64,000 bases of DNA from Tubulanus polymorphus (taxonomy: Eukaryota > Nemertea > Palaeonemertea > Tubulaniformes > Tubulanidae), in NCBI RefSeq assembly GCF_964204645.1, contig NC_134028.1, forward strand, positions 15,921,263-15,985,262, read 5' to 3'. The position numbers and the translations under genes were made by a program. Shown here one piece after another: positions 1 through 11,880 of the stretch (the stretch's first letter is position 1; each line of letters starts with the position of its first letter). Under the pieces are notes generated by a model, which was not told where the DNA came from, did not search any database, and saw only the letters and a list, made by a program, of their open reading frames with translations.

Positions 1-709
1 CATTTCCATAATTTTAACTGGTAATCCTAAAAAGCAAAATGCTGATAGAAGGCACACATTATCTTTCAAAATTATGAAATCACTAAATTAGAACCAACAA
101 TAGAAAATACTTACGTTCTTGTAAATAGAGGTTAGCCTCTATGAGCTTTTCGATTCGTTTTTCGGCATAACCTAGTTGTTGTTTTAGGTTTTTTATCTCC
201 TCTTCCAAAGCTATTGTATCTTTTTTTGTCTGAAATAATAATGTTGGAAATCTATAGTAGATGCCAGGTTTCAGGGTCTATGCCTAACTGGTATGCTAAA
301 TAGGGTCCAAGGAGACCATGCCAAATTGGTAAACAGTTTGAAATGTTAAAAAATCTGATTATTTCAAGACATCACCTTGAAAGACACCACAATGATGCCA
401 TAAGATACACTTTTGCAATCGATTGTGGTTAAAAAATATGCACAGGTACCAATGTTAATTGTGTAATAATTCAATATTCTACTCTCCCCAAGCAAAAACT
501 TGGTAATCCCAAATTCCATGAGAAGAGATGTATTCTATGACAGTGGTATTAATTATCAAATATCAAGACTGTAAAATTAAAGCTCTTCCTAAAAAATCTT
601 TTCAAAGAATAAGCATCATGAATTTCAATGACAAAAAATTACAAACCATAATGAAGCTACAGGTCTCAGAAATCCAAAAATCTGATTTCTTGGGACCGTA
701 AAAATTTGT
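1..709. other. A+T-rich stretch without recognised gene
   Basis: I see no credible coding region, RNA gene or repeat boundary here. Short open stretches on both strands lack family motifs and splice context. Confidence 0.5.
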
Positions 710-758
710 GTGATATCCTATAGAACTTGGATGACATCCAAGTTCTATAGGATATCAC
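710..758. repeat. 49-bp perfect inverted repeat (24-bp arms)
   Basis: Two 24-base arms beginning GTGATATCCTATAG pair perfectly around a single central A. Similarity continues a few bases outward with mismatches. No flanking duplication is visible, so this may be a tiny foldback element or a collapsed MITE. Confidence 0.8.
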
Positions 759-1372
759 GCAAATGTTAAGAATTACATCATGTTATGTATTTCATAGTTT
801 CACAAAAATACAGTCAACATCGCTCAATTTGTATCTCTAGGGAAGAAGCCATTGTGTGTATCGAACAATGACTTTTACCGGCAAATGTGAACGCCTTTTG
901 TGTTTATTCAGAAAAGAAGCCACGCGCGAGTGTGTGAGATCAGCGCCACCCAGCAAATTCAATTCAATTAGTTATTGACTGTGTTTGTTTACACGAAAAA
1001 TCAGGGAAATGTGAGGTTTTCAAATCATTAAAAATGAGATTATACACAACCATCCATTTCAAGATTCGCCGCAATAGCCTTCACCGGATAAAATATGAAA
1101 AAGTTGACCGATATGTCTCAAAGTTCGCAGTTACGCGTTTTACTTATAAGTCCATATCCAACTATTACGGTTTACCACTTCCGCATTGTTTATCGAAACG
1201 TGTACTGCAAATGGCACAAAGCTACGGCACATTATTAAATAGTTTATAGTTTCTGCGAAAAACTTTACGTCGGATCCGAATCCGAAGTGCACGATCTGCG
1301 CTGTGCGATGTAAAACGTTTCCTAGAGCCCCATGACAATCATGGAAGTGATGAAGATGTCACTATATGTGAT

Positions 1373-3114
1373 ATGCCTCGTACCACTAAATGGCGAAGAC
1401 GCCAACAACAACAACAACAACAGCAGCAGCAGGAGGATGAACAGGAACTTGAATCAGGTAATTTAGATTTCTTTAGTTAAGCCTAACTACTGCATGAGGT
1501 CCACTGCATTATTTTAAAAAAAAGTATTGCCAGACTACCAGATAGGTCCAGATTTCACGAAATAGAGACTTTCAAAAAACATGTTCAAAAAATATCCAGA
1601 AATTTTCTGCCATTTGTAGTGTACTTCGTCTAATAAACGATTATTACTAAAGTTGTTTTTTAATTTATGAGCGATAGTTCACGCTTGCATAATGCTAAAA
1701 AAACCGCTCCGTGGACGCTTGGAAACGTGGCTATGATGTCATCACCTATCCATTATCATAACAAAATGTAGGTGGCGCCACGTTACGGGCGGCAAAAGCC
1801 GTTTATCAGCATTACGCGAGCATATGCTAGGTAAACTATCGCTGATAGATGAAAACACAGACCAATTCATGATTTATTGGTGAATGCAAATTGGTTATTG
1901 AACAAATTGATGCATAATATTAACAGATAAATTGATTATAAACAAAATGACGGACCAAAAGGCTGCGCGGAGAGCATGTGTGACAGACAGTAGTGGTAAT
2001 TTTTAAATATTTTCTTGCCAACTAAGCATTCCGAACCCAAGCGTGCTACATGCCTATGGTACGGAAACGATCTTGTCTGGTAACACTGAAAAGGGTCAAA
2101 AGGTTCTTGAAAAGTTGAATGATGGCTTTGTAATTTGAAATATGCTAAGGGAAATGGACATTTTGCCAAGCTGTTTGGGGATATTTCTCTTTAACTTTGT
2201 CTGTGCTTAGTACAAGACATGAATTCAGTGAAGTTACAATGTTGCTTTATTTCCATGTTTAATTAATTTTTTTATAGAAAAAAGTCCTTCCTCATCCTTG
2301 CAACAACTGACACAATCATCTTCTGAGGCTGTTCAAGATGAAGAATGTCAAGCACCATCAATATCCTGTGATGTTGATAATGAATGTAATGCATTTTCAA
2401 GTGATCAATGTGTAAGTCAGCACTACTTTACATTCAAGATGCTTCTATTTGTGATTTAAAGTATCAATACTTGTAAGTTATAAATGCGTTACCTTGTTTT
2501 ATTATACTTTTTCAGAAAATGATGCCCGAGATTGGTGAAATATTCCATGTGATCGAAGAGTTACAAAATCATGATAATTATGCAGAGCAAAATCGAGAGT
2601 TTGGTGTAAGTTTAGTGATATATGTACATAGGCCTACAGTACTAAGATTTTAGTAGCAATTACAGTCAACACCAAATTTTCTAATGAAATCTCACGATTT
2701 GAACTTTTAAAATTAATGCGACTTATGTGAAAATGCAACTTATATACATAGTATAGTTTTATAAGGTATAAAGAAGAAAAAAATAGATCAAAATAATTAT
2801 ACGAATCATGTTACGACAAATTCCATGACGGCTTAAGCGGGGCTGACTGTGTAGTGTTGTGGTAATTGTTACATATAAAGTAAGGGTGAAAATGCCCATT
2901 CATGTGATATTGGCCTCTGTAAACTGGAACACCCTTTTTGTAATCAAGCAATAGATGGTGGGATTATATTGACTGGTCTTTATTTATTGTAAAAAGTAGA
3001 AATATTAAACTTGAAAATGAAATAAGAACATTATGATTTCTTTTGATTTAGCTTGATGAAAATCCAGTGATTGATCAGCCTGTTGTAAATCCAATTAATG
3101 ATGAAAACCTCGAG
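1373..3114 (+). CDS. Upstream exons of EnSpm/CACTA-type (Tnp2) transposase gene
   Basis: Four exons with consistent phases precede the large transposase exon: 1373-1457, 2278-2411, 2516-2605 and 3052-3114. Each is bounded by AG and GT sites (donors GTAATT, GTAAGT, GTAAGT, GTATAT; pyrimidine-rich acceptors such as TTTTTCAG). The chosen start is the ATG at 1373, giving MPRTTKWRRR followed by a glutamine run from CAA/CAG repeats. The frame is open a little further upstream but without an ATG. The exons encode a low-complexity, acidic and serine-rich N-terminal region with no catalytic motif, as expected for the linker before a Tnp2 domain. The first exon-intron junction is phase 1 and the others phase 0. 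The exon chain is my inference from splice signals and an uninterrupted frame; no transcript was available. Confidence 0.6.
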
Positions 3115-3198
3115 GTATATGATTATCGACCATTTTCTCGAACTGATAAAGTGCCCAACTACAATGATTTAATTCTTTTTTGTTTTTCATTTTTATAG

Positions 3199-5255
3199 AA
3201 TGGGGAGTTTGATATGCCTCTCTACGAGGGAGCGAGCATAACAGTCGGTGAATCGGCGCTACTAATACTTTCATACACGTTACGGCATACCTTTTGTTAC
3301 TAATTCAAATTTTGTTGCCTGAGCGATGTAACATTACGTGGACTAAGTTTCTGTTTTTGAAGCAGTTTCAACGAGCGCTTAATCTGCAAGAACTATGCGA
3401 AGTTCATTTCTTCTGCGGGCAGTGTAGCCAATATATAGTACCACAAGGTGCGGACACCGGGGAAAGTTGTGACCAGTGTGGAACCACTTTTAATGAGGAT
3501 GATTCCCTTAAGTTGGGTAATTTTTACATATATCTTCCCCTTGCGACGCAGTTGAGAGAACTTTTTATTGAAGAAAATTTGATGGACGAGGTTTTACATT
3601 ATAAAGCTGAACACACTAACAATGAAAATTATTGTGATCTAATTGATGGAGATCTTCGTAAAACAATACCTGTTCTCCATCAGTTAGATAGCATTTCTTT
3701 ACTATGGAATGCAGATGGTGTTCCAATTTTCAAATCTAGTAAATTTAGTATTTGGCCTATTCAGTGTACAATCAATGAACTCCCTCCTAAGATACGGAAA
3801 AAACATGTTTTATTGTGTGGTCTTTGGTTTGGCACTGAAAAACCAGTTATGAATGGAAATTTCTTAAAACGTTTTGTTGATGAAAGTATTTCATTGGAGA
3901 CAGAAGGTCTTGATTGGGTTGACCAAAATGGTAGAAATCACAATACTAAAATTGTAAATCTTCTCTGTTCCTGTGATTCGCCTGCCAGAGCAATGCTGCA
4001 GCATTTTAAGCAGTATAATGGTTTTTACGGTTGCCCATACTGCCTTCATGAAGGGGAACGCGCAGTAGATAATGGCAATGCCAGAATTTACCCACTTAAC
4101 TACCCGCTGCCCCCTTTACGTAATCCACTTGATACAGTTGCCCATGCGACGGAAGCAATCGAATCTGGCCGTGCAGTGTTTGGTGTCAAAGGACCCTCAG
4201 ATTTGATTTTGCTGCCATCTTTCAACCTGATAGAAAGTTTCACAGGTGAATATTTACACAGTATTTGTTTAGGCGTTATCAGAAAATTCTTGGCTGAGTG
4301 GTGCGAGACCGCAAATGCTGAGTACTATATTGGAAACAAGATTATTCAAATCGATAACCGCCTCCAGTCAATTAAACCTCCAATGGAGGTCACTCGCTTG
4401 CCTCGGAGTCTTGTCGAGAGGAAATTTTGGAAGGGAAATGAATTCAGTGCATTTCGTTTATATTCCCCTGTCATTTTATCTGGTATTTTACCAAATGTCT
4501 ACCTTAGTCATTGGCTTTTATTTGTCTCAGGTATTACTTTATTGAATGGTACTTCAGTTTCAGAAGTTCATATCAGCCAAGCAGACATTATGATAAAAAA
4601 ATTCATTTTGAATATTCCAGATCTTTATCATAGAAATTTATTGACTTTTAATACACATCTTGCTCTTCATTTGCCCGACTGTGTTAGGCGATGTGGACCT
4701 TTATGGTCTACATCATCATTTGTATTTGAAGGGTTTGCCGGGAAACTGAAGAGTTTCATTCATGGTACTCAAGGAGTCCATTCACAAATAACACGATCTT
4801 TCATCTTGTTAAAATTTATTAGCAGGCTTTCAAGTAGGTGTTTAAGGGATGAAACTAGTGCATCTGTTTTGAAATTTTATAATGACCTATTGAGAGGATA
4901 CCCCCTTGTCAAAAATCATGACACTAATAATAATACAACCTTCTTTGGTGCTTGTAAAACCACCAATCTCAATGGTATTCAAAAGTCAGCTATAGAGAGA
5001 TTTTTAGATTTTCAGTTTGAGAAAGATGTTGCACATTTCTTTAATCGCTGTACATATGGCGGTAGATTGTATAGTACTGCATCTTATGATGAAAATAAGA
5101 GACGATGCAATTCGTATGTTTTACATGGTAATAATGTTTTTAAAATTCAAAACATTGTCAAAATTGCACCAACCTGCCAGTGCATTGTAGATTGTGGATG
5201 TGAAACTTATACATTATTTCTAGGCAGTCATATAAATGTTAAAAAGTATTCATAA
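3199..5255 (+). CDS. EnSpm/CACTA-type transposase, Tnp2 domain, one frameshift
   Basis: The large last exon follows an acceptor at 3197-3198 and ends at the TAA near 5255. It encodes a DDE transposase of the Tnp2 (EnSpm/CACTA) type, which would cut and paste its element in the nucleus. Visible signatures are a CxxC zinc-binding pair near the start (CGQC, then CDQC), the conserved block DGVPIFKSS with the presumed first catalytic Asp, an INELPP segment, LLCGLWFG, the block CDSPARA with a second acidic residue, and GCPYCLHEG with a further zinc-like cluster. The exon frame starts NGEFDMPLYEGA and reads into SYTLRH. It is then lost by a one-base frameshift in a T tract at about 3,291-3,296; from 3,294 the next frame is open for 653 codons. 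That long open frame suggests recent activity. Terminal CACTA repeats were not found. Confidence 0.8.
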
Positions 5256-5445
5256 CGAGACGCAGACTGTGGCACTATTGGTAATTATATACTCATGGGT
5301 GATGATGAAGGGCAGCTAAAAGCTGTGTCCCCAGACCAAATTGGGAGGAAATGTATCTTTCTTCCTTCGTTTTTCGAAACTAGATTTAATTATGCATACA
5401 TTCCATTGCCATATGATGTTGAGTGTGATTGACAGGCTTATTTTT

Positions 5446-5475
5446 AGCCCACTTGGACTTAAGTCCCAGCGGGCT
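5446..5475 (+). repeat. Hairpin end of HINE/pearl-like repeat
   Basis: An imperfect hairpin (AGCCCACTTGG ... GCGGGCT) preceded by a T run is followed by ATTGCGTTCAC and a pyrimidine-rich CGTCC stretch. The same arrangement occurs at 5,791-5,821 and 32,733-32,763. I read it as the 5' terminus of a non-autonomous hairpin-ended family. Resemblance to Helentron-associated (HINE, pearl) elements of marine invertebrates is inference. Confidence 0.5.
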
Positions 5476-5554
5476 ATTGCGTTCACTTTTCGTCCTTCCA
5501 TCTGTGGACGGAATCAAGTTATTTTGGGAATTATGAAGATGCTTCAATGGATCA

Positions 5555-5640
5555 TCCTCCCTCGGCAAGGATTCGAACCTGAAGGCATCGGTACACTCAG
5601 CCACGGCACGAACCCTTGCAACACTAGACCGGGTGCGCAG
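5555..5640 (-). repeat. tRNA-derived SINE-like promoter region
   Basis: On the minus strand a box-A-like TGGCTGAGTGTACCGATGCC is followed after a short gap by a box B, GGTTCGAATCC. Together these form an RNA polymerase III internal promoter. The arms do not fold into a convincing intact tRNA, so a degenerate tRNA-derived SINE is more likely than a functional tRNA gene. It lies between two hairpin-ended repeats. Confidence 0.5.
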
Positions 5641-5790
5641 GTACATGCGCAGCTTTGCTGCACGAAAACTTCTGGTACCAATCAGATTGCTCGTTGTATA
5701 ATCAGCCCAAAAACTGGTCCGGCCAGATTCACTTGATAGCCAACTCGCTATCTATTTGTTTGACTTAGTCAGCACTTTTTACATATCTTT

Positions 5791-5821
5791 AGCCCACTTG
5801 GGACATAAGTCCCATCGGGCT
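5791..5821 (+). repeat. Hairpin end of HINE/pearl-like repeat, second copy
   Basis: AGCCCACTTGGGAC pairs imperfectly with GTCCCATCGGGCT and is followed by ATTGCGTTCAC, matching the copy at 5,446. It is a separate insertion, because the sequences downstream of the two copies diverge. Confidence 0.5.
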
Positions 5822-6088
5822 ATTGCGTTCACTTTTTGTCTGTCCATTCGTTGTTTGCCAAAATCGTACTTTTTACACATTTTGAGGAATTTTTGCATGT
5901 AGTAAATAGCTAAAAACTGGTCAAGTGTTTATCAAATTTTGAGTCATACATTTTTATGGACCCCTTATTGAATACTTTTTATTGATTGTTTAGCCTTCAA
6001 CCCAATCAAGACATTTGTCATATATGTATATACTTCAACAACAAAACGTGATACGAGGTTCAATGGTATATCATTAAATGTATCAAAG

Positions 6089-6141
6089 TTATGTTGATAA
6101 AGATTTATTTAATTGATCAATTAAATCTTTATCAACATAAT
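6089..6141. repeat. Imperfect 53-bp palindrome
   Basis: TTATGTTGATAAAGATTT is mirrored by its complement around an A+T-rich centre containing AATTGATCAATT. One arm carries four extra bases. Probably a small foldback or MITE relic. Confidence 0.7.
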
Positions 6142-6459
6142 TTACATTCCACATGCATAGGTCACATGAATTATGATGTAGTTTAGGCCTATTTACAATT
6201 TGATATTGAAATATTCATCTATTGATAGTATTTACTTATTTTCTAAATGGATGATATGCATTATCACCATGCTTTATAGGCCTATGCTATAATTTACTAG
6301 ATGTGATAATATAGATATTTCAGACTATAATTCAATAAGTTTTCACAGTAATCAGTTCAAGTCATTGTCCATCTATTTTATTGATTTTCACTAAACATGT
6401 CACCCAATGTAAGTTTCTCAGTGGTCATGTCATCAAGCTGTCTGACACCAAGTTCTAAA

Positions 6460-7071
6460 GCCACACCAAAAGAAAATCCTGTTTCTGTTCCTGTTCCTGG
6501 GTAGGGCAATCACCAAAATGGGTAGGTAGGTAGAGATTTTTTTTCTTTTTATAGAAAAAAAAATCGTTTATTCTTCTATCAGTGGGCAGGTTGCCGTAAA
6601 TAATTTTTACTGGACTGAATTTTTAGTCAGGAACATGATTAACAACTAGTAGACCACAATAATAAAAGGAAATTGCGATGTTTGTACAATGAACTATAAA
6701 AAAAACTATATTTTGAACATATTTCACGGAATTCCTGGAATTTTACAATCCAAGGTCGCCATCAAAGTCTGATTAGCAAAGTTGTCTGAGCATGGCTGCG
6801 CCATTTCCAGCATCAAATTTTAAATCTGAGATAATAAAATGTTCTTATGATTGATCTTAGTGCTGACATCATGATTTGGTAAAAAAAAATATTTACGAGA
6901 AAGGAGTTTGGTAGTCGGTCGGCCACATATATATTTTTGAAAAAAGTTATTTCACCTAAAATTTTGAAAAAGGGTCGGTAGGCGATTATATTTTATTCTG
7001 AAAATGATTATTTGAAATGGGGAAATATCGGGTCGGTCGGGCCGAGAAACAGGGTTTTCTTTTGGTGTGGC
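6460..7071. mobile_element. 612-bp non-autonomous DNA transposon with 5-bp target duplication
   Basis: The ends are inverted repeats of about 27 bp beginning GCCACACCAAAAGAAAA, with few mismatches. They are flanked by the direct repeat CTAAA at 6,455-6,459 and 7,072-7,076. The interior is A+T-rich, with runs of T and GGTCGG-type repeats and no coding potential. The superfamily is not clear; a 5-bp duplication is compatible with several cut-and-paste groups, including Transib. Confidence 0.7.
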
Positions 7072-7546
7072 CTAAACTGTACTTATGATTCTGTATATAA
7101 AATGATTTAAAATTTAGATAACTATTCTTATTCCGGGATGCATTTAAAAGATTGCCTCATTTTTACCTGTAAGATGTACCACTGGAGTGATTACTAGTTC
7201 CACAACAAGGCTGTCGTTGTATGGACATGAGAATAATAGGCCTAAAAATTAATTAGTAGTAAAAAGTAATTGCCATTAATTAGTAGTTTTGCCTATGAGA
7301 ACATGTGAACTCAATACATGATACGTCGAATTTAAGAAGATTTTACTATTGAATTGAATGTGCAGTTGCTAAATTACATATCATTAATGTAGAAAATTAT
7401 GACAAGTTATCAAGTAAATGCACAGTTACATCAATTAAGACGTCAAATTGAGATTTTAAAATCTATTATACAAATAATTCAATCAAAGTGAGCCATTATT
7501 TGTTCTAAAATGTTAAAATGATAATTACAATGTATTACCAAGTTTG

Positions 7547-8805
7547 CGGTGTTGTCATATCGCGGAAAGACGGAATCGCGGAATTTTCCAAAAACGCGGA
7601 ATTTCTTCATTTTTACTTTAAATAGTAAACGGGTTTTCCCACGGGGATACCCACTGTCGGACAGGGCACCGGACCGATCGATGCAACGAGTTAGGTTCGA
7701 ATCCCATTATTTGCAGGCAATTTTATATGGAATTATTATATTACGATACCGTTGACTGGGCCAAATTCGGTTTTCGTATCTAGTCGACTAGTGGTCAGAA
7801 CTAATAACCGAATGCGCTTGATTTTCGAACTATTTCCGGAATATAGTTCCGACTATCGGACATTCGGTTTCGTTTAGTTCGACTAACTATACTCGACTAA
7901 CTCAGATAACCGAAGGTGGCCCTGGCTGCCACCTGTAGAAGAAGTCAGAATCAAGTGGGGTGAAAGAGACCTGGCACCTAATGTCTATTTCTACTAGGCA
8001 AACTTCGGTTATCGAAGTTCATCGACTTTTTGAGAACTTCAGAAACGAATATTATCAGATAAATATTGGGCACGTTCGCGGTGTCGGACCGTAGTTGTAG
8101 ATGGTTGCAAACATGAAATCCTACGACCAAACAAGTACCGGTTCAAATTCCTTTGAAATTATTATAATTTTACGGCCGTCCAGTACCGGTACCAATAAGA
8201 TTCTTTTGATCCAAATAATCAGCATAGGGACATATATGTTATAGCAGTCACAAAGTAAACATTAAAAAAACGAAACCATTTTATAATCTTTCATATCATT
8301 TAATTCTAAAAGATAAACCACATTGAAATATACATAATGTCTATTTATTTTCGTCTGACATCGATCCAGTTCCACAGTTGTGAGGTAACTCTCAGTTTCT
8401 TAGAATCAATTCATTTCCAATGTTTTAAATCCAGAGACCAGAGTCAAATCTTAACTCGGAAATGAGTCCTGGAGAATGACCCATGGTGTCATCACAAATC
8501 CTACGTTTACGTACCATCGATCTGTATTCCTTCAGTTAATGCAGCGATACTCTGTATCACTGAATTCGCAAAGCACGTATTGCCTAGGTTCTCCATTATT
8601 TGGAACAGTATCGTTAAGTTGTTGACTGGCGATATAATAAATTATCAAATACTAATTCCCGGTGTTGAAAACCTGGGTCCGGTGCCCTGTCCGACAGTGG
8701 GTATCCCCGTGGGAAAACCCCGTTTACTATTTATAGTAAAAATGAAGAAATTCCGCGTTTTTGGAAAATTCCGCGATTCCGTCTTTCCACGATATGACAA
8801 CACCG
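7547..8805. mobile_element. Mutator-like non-autonomous element, 130-bp TIRs, 9-bp target duplication
   Basis: Left arm 7,547-7,675 and right arm 8,676-8,805 are inverted copies starting CGGTGTTGTCATATCG, with only a few substitutions and one single-base indel. A perfect 9-bp direct repeat CCAAGTTTG flanks them at 7,538-7,546 and 8,806-8,814. Long TIRs with a 9-bp duplication are typical of Mutator-like elements (family knowledge). The interior has no transposase. It does carry a box-B-like GGTTCGAATCCC at 7,691 and a weaker copy near 8,142, perhaps from a captured tRNA-like sequence. Confidence 0.85.
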
Positions 8806-8886
8806 CCAAGTTTGGTCTCTGGTGAAATTAACTACATTACCAAGTTAGTAATGATAGACTGGGACATTTTTACCGTATACCCCTGG

Positions 8887-8994
8887 GGCCAGTAGCTCAA
8901 AATTTGTGGGAAAGATAAATGGTGGAAACATTCATTTGGCACCATGTCAACTATTCATTGGTTAACTCTAACCAACTTTTATGCTACTGGCCGG
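8887..8994. mobile_element. Short MITE with CCAGTAGC termini
   Basis: GGGCCAGTAGCTCAAAA at the left is inverted as TTTTATGCTACTGGCC at the right, enclosing about 80 bp. There is no coding capacity. The target duplication is not clear. Confidence 0.55.
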
Positions 8995-9624
8995 GCTAAT
9001 AGATATTTCGAGCCATGGTGGTAATTCTTGTTTGACTTAAGTACACACTGCATTTCTTTAACTTCAGCTGTATATCCACTGTCATATAAAGTGGATTTAA
9101 TTTAGAGTTGTAGAAGGTAATTTACTCCTTATTTAAAATTTGTATGATCAGTGCTGCTATTTACGTGGTACTAGCGGAACATGATTTTTAATTTGTCATT
9201 ACTGATGTGACTTTTTAAGTGAAATCATTTTCATTAAGTGAAATAAATGTAAACGCATAATGAATGTTATTAGGCTTGATTTAATATAATCCTTTGAAAG
9301 AACCTGTATGTCTTGATTGCTTGATTCATATGTTGTTTTCAATTGGAAATATTTATGTTGAAATTAGAAAATAGGAATATATATGATTGTGTGGTTTTCT
9401 TTTGAAATTTCAATAAAGAAATGTAGTTATTGGTTTGATAAATGAAATTAATTGTCTTATTTTATTCCTCTATTTTCGCTGTAAGGACCTAGCTGAGTAC
9501 ACATGTGACAGAATGCTCTTGGAGTCCATTTCCGTTCAATTCGGAAATCTATAAGGGCACTTTCAGTTCATTTACCAGTGAAGTATACTTTCCCTGTAAC
9601 AAAGTGCCTTTTATGAAAAAAAAG

Positions 9625-9935
9625 ACTCAATGAGTACACTTATTGAGTAAAATATTTTGTAAAGTGCACTTTCCTTGTGATGAAGTGCACTAATTTTACA
9701 AAAGCACACTCAACGAGTACACTTATTGAGTGTACTATTTTCAAAAGTGCACTTTCCCTATCATAAAGTGCACTAATTTTGCAAAAGCACACTCAAAGAG
9801 TACACTTATTGAGTGCGCTATTTTCAAAAGTGCACTTTCCCTATCATAAAGTGCACTAATTTTACAAAAGTGCACTCAATGAGTACACTCGGAGTGTACT
9901 TTACCCATTAAAGTGCACTTAAAGTGCACTTTATT
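9625..9935. repeat. 83-bp tandem repeat, about 3.5 units
   Basis: The anchor GTACACTTATTGAGT recurs at spacings of 82-83 bases. Each unit carries the 8-bp palindrome AGTGCACT and short inverted segments (ACTCAATGAGT-like). No open frame spans it. Confidence 0.85.
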
Positions 9936-10818
9936 TTCGTAAGGGTACGGAAAGGATTGTGTTATATACTTGTATTTAGTAAATACCTTGTGCATTTGAC
10001 AATGATCGGTATGTACTGTAGGAAATATAGAGTATTGATGGCATTGATATAGAGGCTGAAGCCCGCGGCCGAATAAAGTAATGTATCCTTTTATTTTGAT
10101 ACCTCGTCGACATAACAGCTTTTCTCCGCTATATCTCTTCGGCGTGTTTCGTTTAGGCCTACGACTCCCCTGTACACTTATGATTTAATATTAGTAAATA
10201 CACGGTTAATTTGATAAAGAAAAATAGGTATTGCTAAACTAACTGCTTGACGCCCGCAGCCAAATCACTGGTAGTAATAAATAAATTTGTACTCGATTTG
10301 ATTCTCATGATGAGGTGAAACTCGCAGCTGATCCCCGGTACGACGATGTAGTGACACCCGTCAATTCGTCGATGTTTACGGCTCGACAGTGCTTTTAAAA
10401 TCTAAAGTAGTAAATTTCCTGTATATCGGTAATACGATTTGATGAGAAAATGGGCTATTGTTAAAATTAGTTTTTAAAAACCGCGACAGAATGTGCAATC
10501 TTTGGGTAATAAATTTGTTAATTTATGCTTGAATTGATAATTGATGTGACAAGAAACGTGCGGTAGATTTCATGTAGATTTCGGAAAGAGGACTTAGAAA
10601 AACATGTCGGCTCTTTGAATGGGGCTCAATTTTCGATGTTTACGGCCCGACAGTGCTTTTGTAACGATGATTCTTCAAAATACGCACGGAGTATTTGTAG
10701 ATCGAAGTGAGCTGAATGATATCAGACGGATTGTATCGACAACAGCGGCAAGGTGACAAAGCCTTTGTTCTTTTAGTAAAAATAGTGTGGAAGAAAATAA
10801 TAATCACGCGGATATGAA

Positions 10819-10850
10819 TAGGGTTTTCTGTGAAATAACAGAAAACCCTA
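10819..10850. repeat. 13-bp stem hairpin
   Basis: TAGGGTTTTCTGT is followed after six bases by its exact complement. There is no poly-T tail or other sign of a terminator. Its role is unknown. Confidence 0.7.
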
Positions 10851-10997
10851 ATAAATGAAGACCTGTGCTTGAAAATATCTGCATCTGGTTTCGATAGTGC
10901 ACACTAGCAGTAGAGGTGACTGTGAAACCACCCGCCTATAAACAGTGACTGTGATAGTAACTCCTACCTTAAAAGCTACTCACAAAACCCCTTTTTT

Positions 10998-11162
10998 TCT
11001 AAAAATTAACTTTTGATAAGTGACCATTTTGAGATCTCTTGCCAGATTCCCTGTTATGAATACACTGTAGCAACATATGCTTCAGATTTGCAGCGATACG
11101 TGACAATAAAAACATGCTATAGATCTCAAAATGGTCACTTATCAGAAGTTAATTTTTAGAAA
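10998..11162. repeat. 165-bp foldback/MITE with 40-bp inverted arms
   Basis: The arm TCTAAAAATTAACTT...GAGATCT (10,999-11,037) is repeated inverted at 11,121-11,160 with one mismatch, around an 83-bp spacer. This fits a MITE or foldback element; no target duplication was identified. Confidence 0.8.
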
Positions 11163-11698
11163 CAATGTGTTTTGTGATTGAATCGCGATGGAATTGAGCG
11201 CAGAAACTCCAACCAATCAGAGACCGAATACATATAGTGCAAATTTTCAAAAAGTAGTCTCTAAGGCAAACCAAACCATCAGCACAGCAGATGAATGGAC
11301 CGAAGATCTAGAAACAAAATTGGTAGAATTACGATGTTAGCGACCCTCTTTATATGATGTTGCAAGCACATTGTATTCAAAACAGAATAAGACAGATAAA
11401 GATCTTACAGAAATAACTTTTCAACTAGAAACATATTTCCCACTAAATCAAAATAATTTGAATTTATTCTCGAAATGGTTATCATGTGACATTCTGAGCT
11501 GGTGCAGTTGCTAGTAATCGTAACCAACATAAGCAGGGAAGCAACTTGGCGGATCTCGTATCCTGCTTATCGGCCTAAATTGCTTGGAATCGGAGCGCAG
11601 TGGACATAAGCTGGGCTGCGATCGTAGTTGCTCTCAGTTGCGTCGCTTCGCCTTTAAGGTTCAGTCTGTGAACAGCTTCAGAACATCAGTGTTGAAAA

Positions 11699-11880
11699 TC
11701 ATGGATGTAAAGCTTGTACCCCATGTACTGCATGGCAAATTTACTTGGCCTATGTCATGAGTTCTTGTGTTCTGTTCGATTGTGACAACAACAGACTGTA
11801 TCCAGTGGCCATGGTACTTATACTTACTGATGTTTTACCTTGATAGTATGGATTGAACACGCATTGCATCAACACAGTTA
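11699..11880 (+). repeat. Dispersed repeat, copy 1
   Basis: This segment (CATGGATGTAAAGCTTGTACC onward, with GACTGTATCCAGTGG inside) is repeated in the same orientation at 14,714-14,875 with moderate divergence. Both copies contain GGCCTATGTCATG. Family unknown. Confidence 0.7.

Noticed and set aside
1034-1249. 71-codon open frame upstream of the Tnp2 gene
   Set aside because: It is not in frame with the splice-compatible exon at 1373-1457 and shows no motif; more likely 5' untranslated or flanking sequence.
5341-5736. Open frames on both strands at the end of the Tnp2 gene
   Set aside because: They run across a hairpin-ended repeat and a SINE, so they are by-products of repeats.
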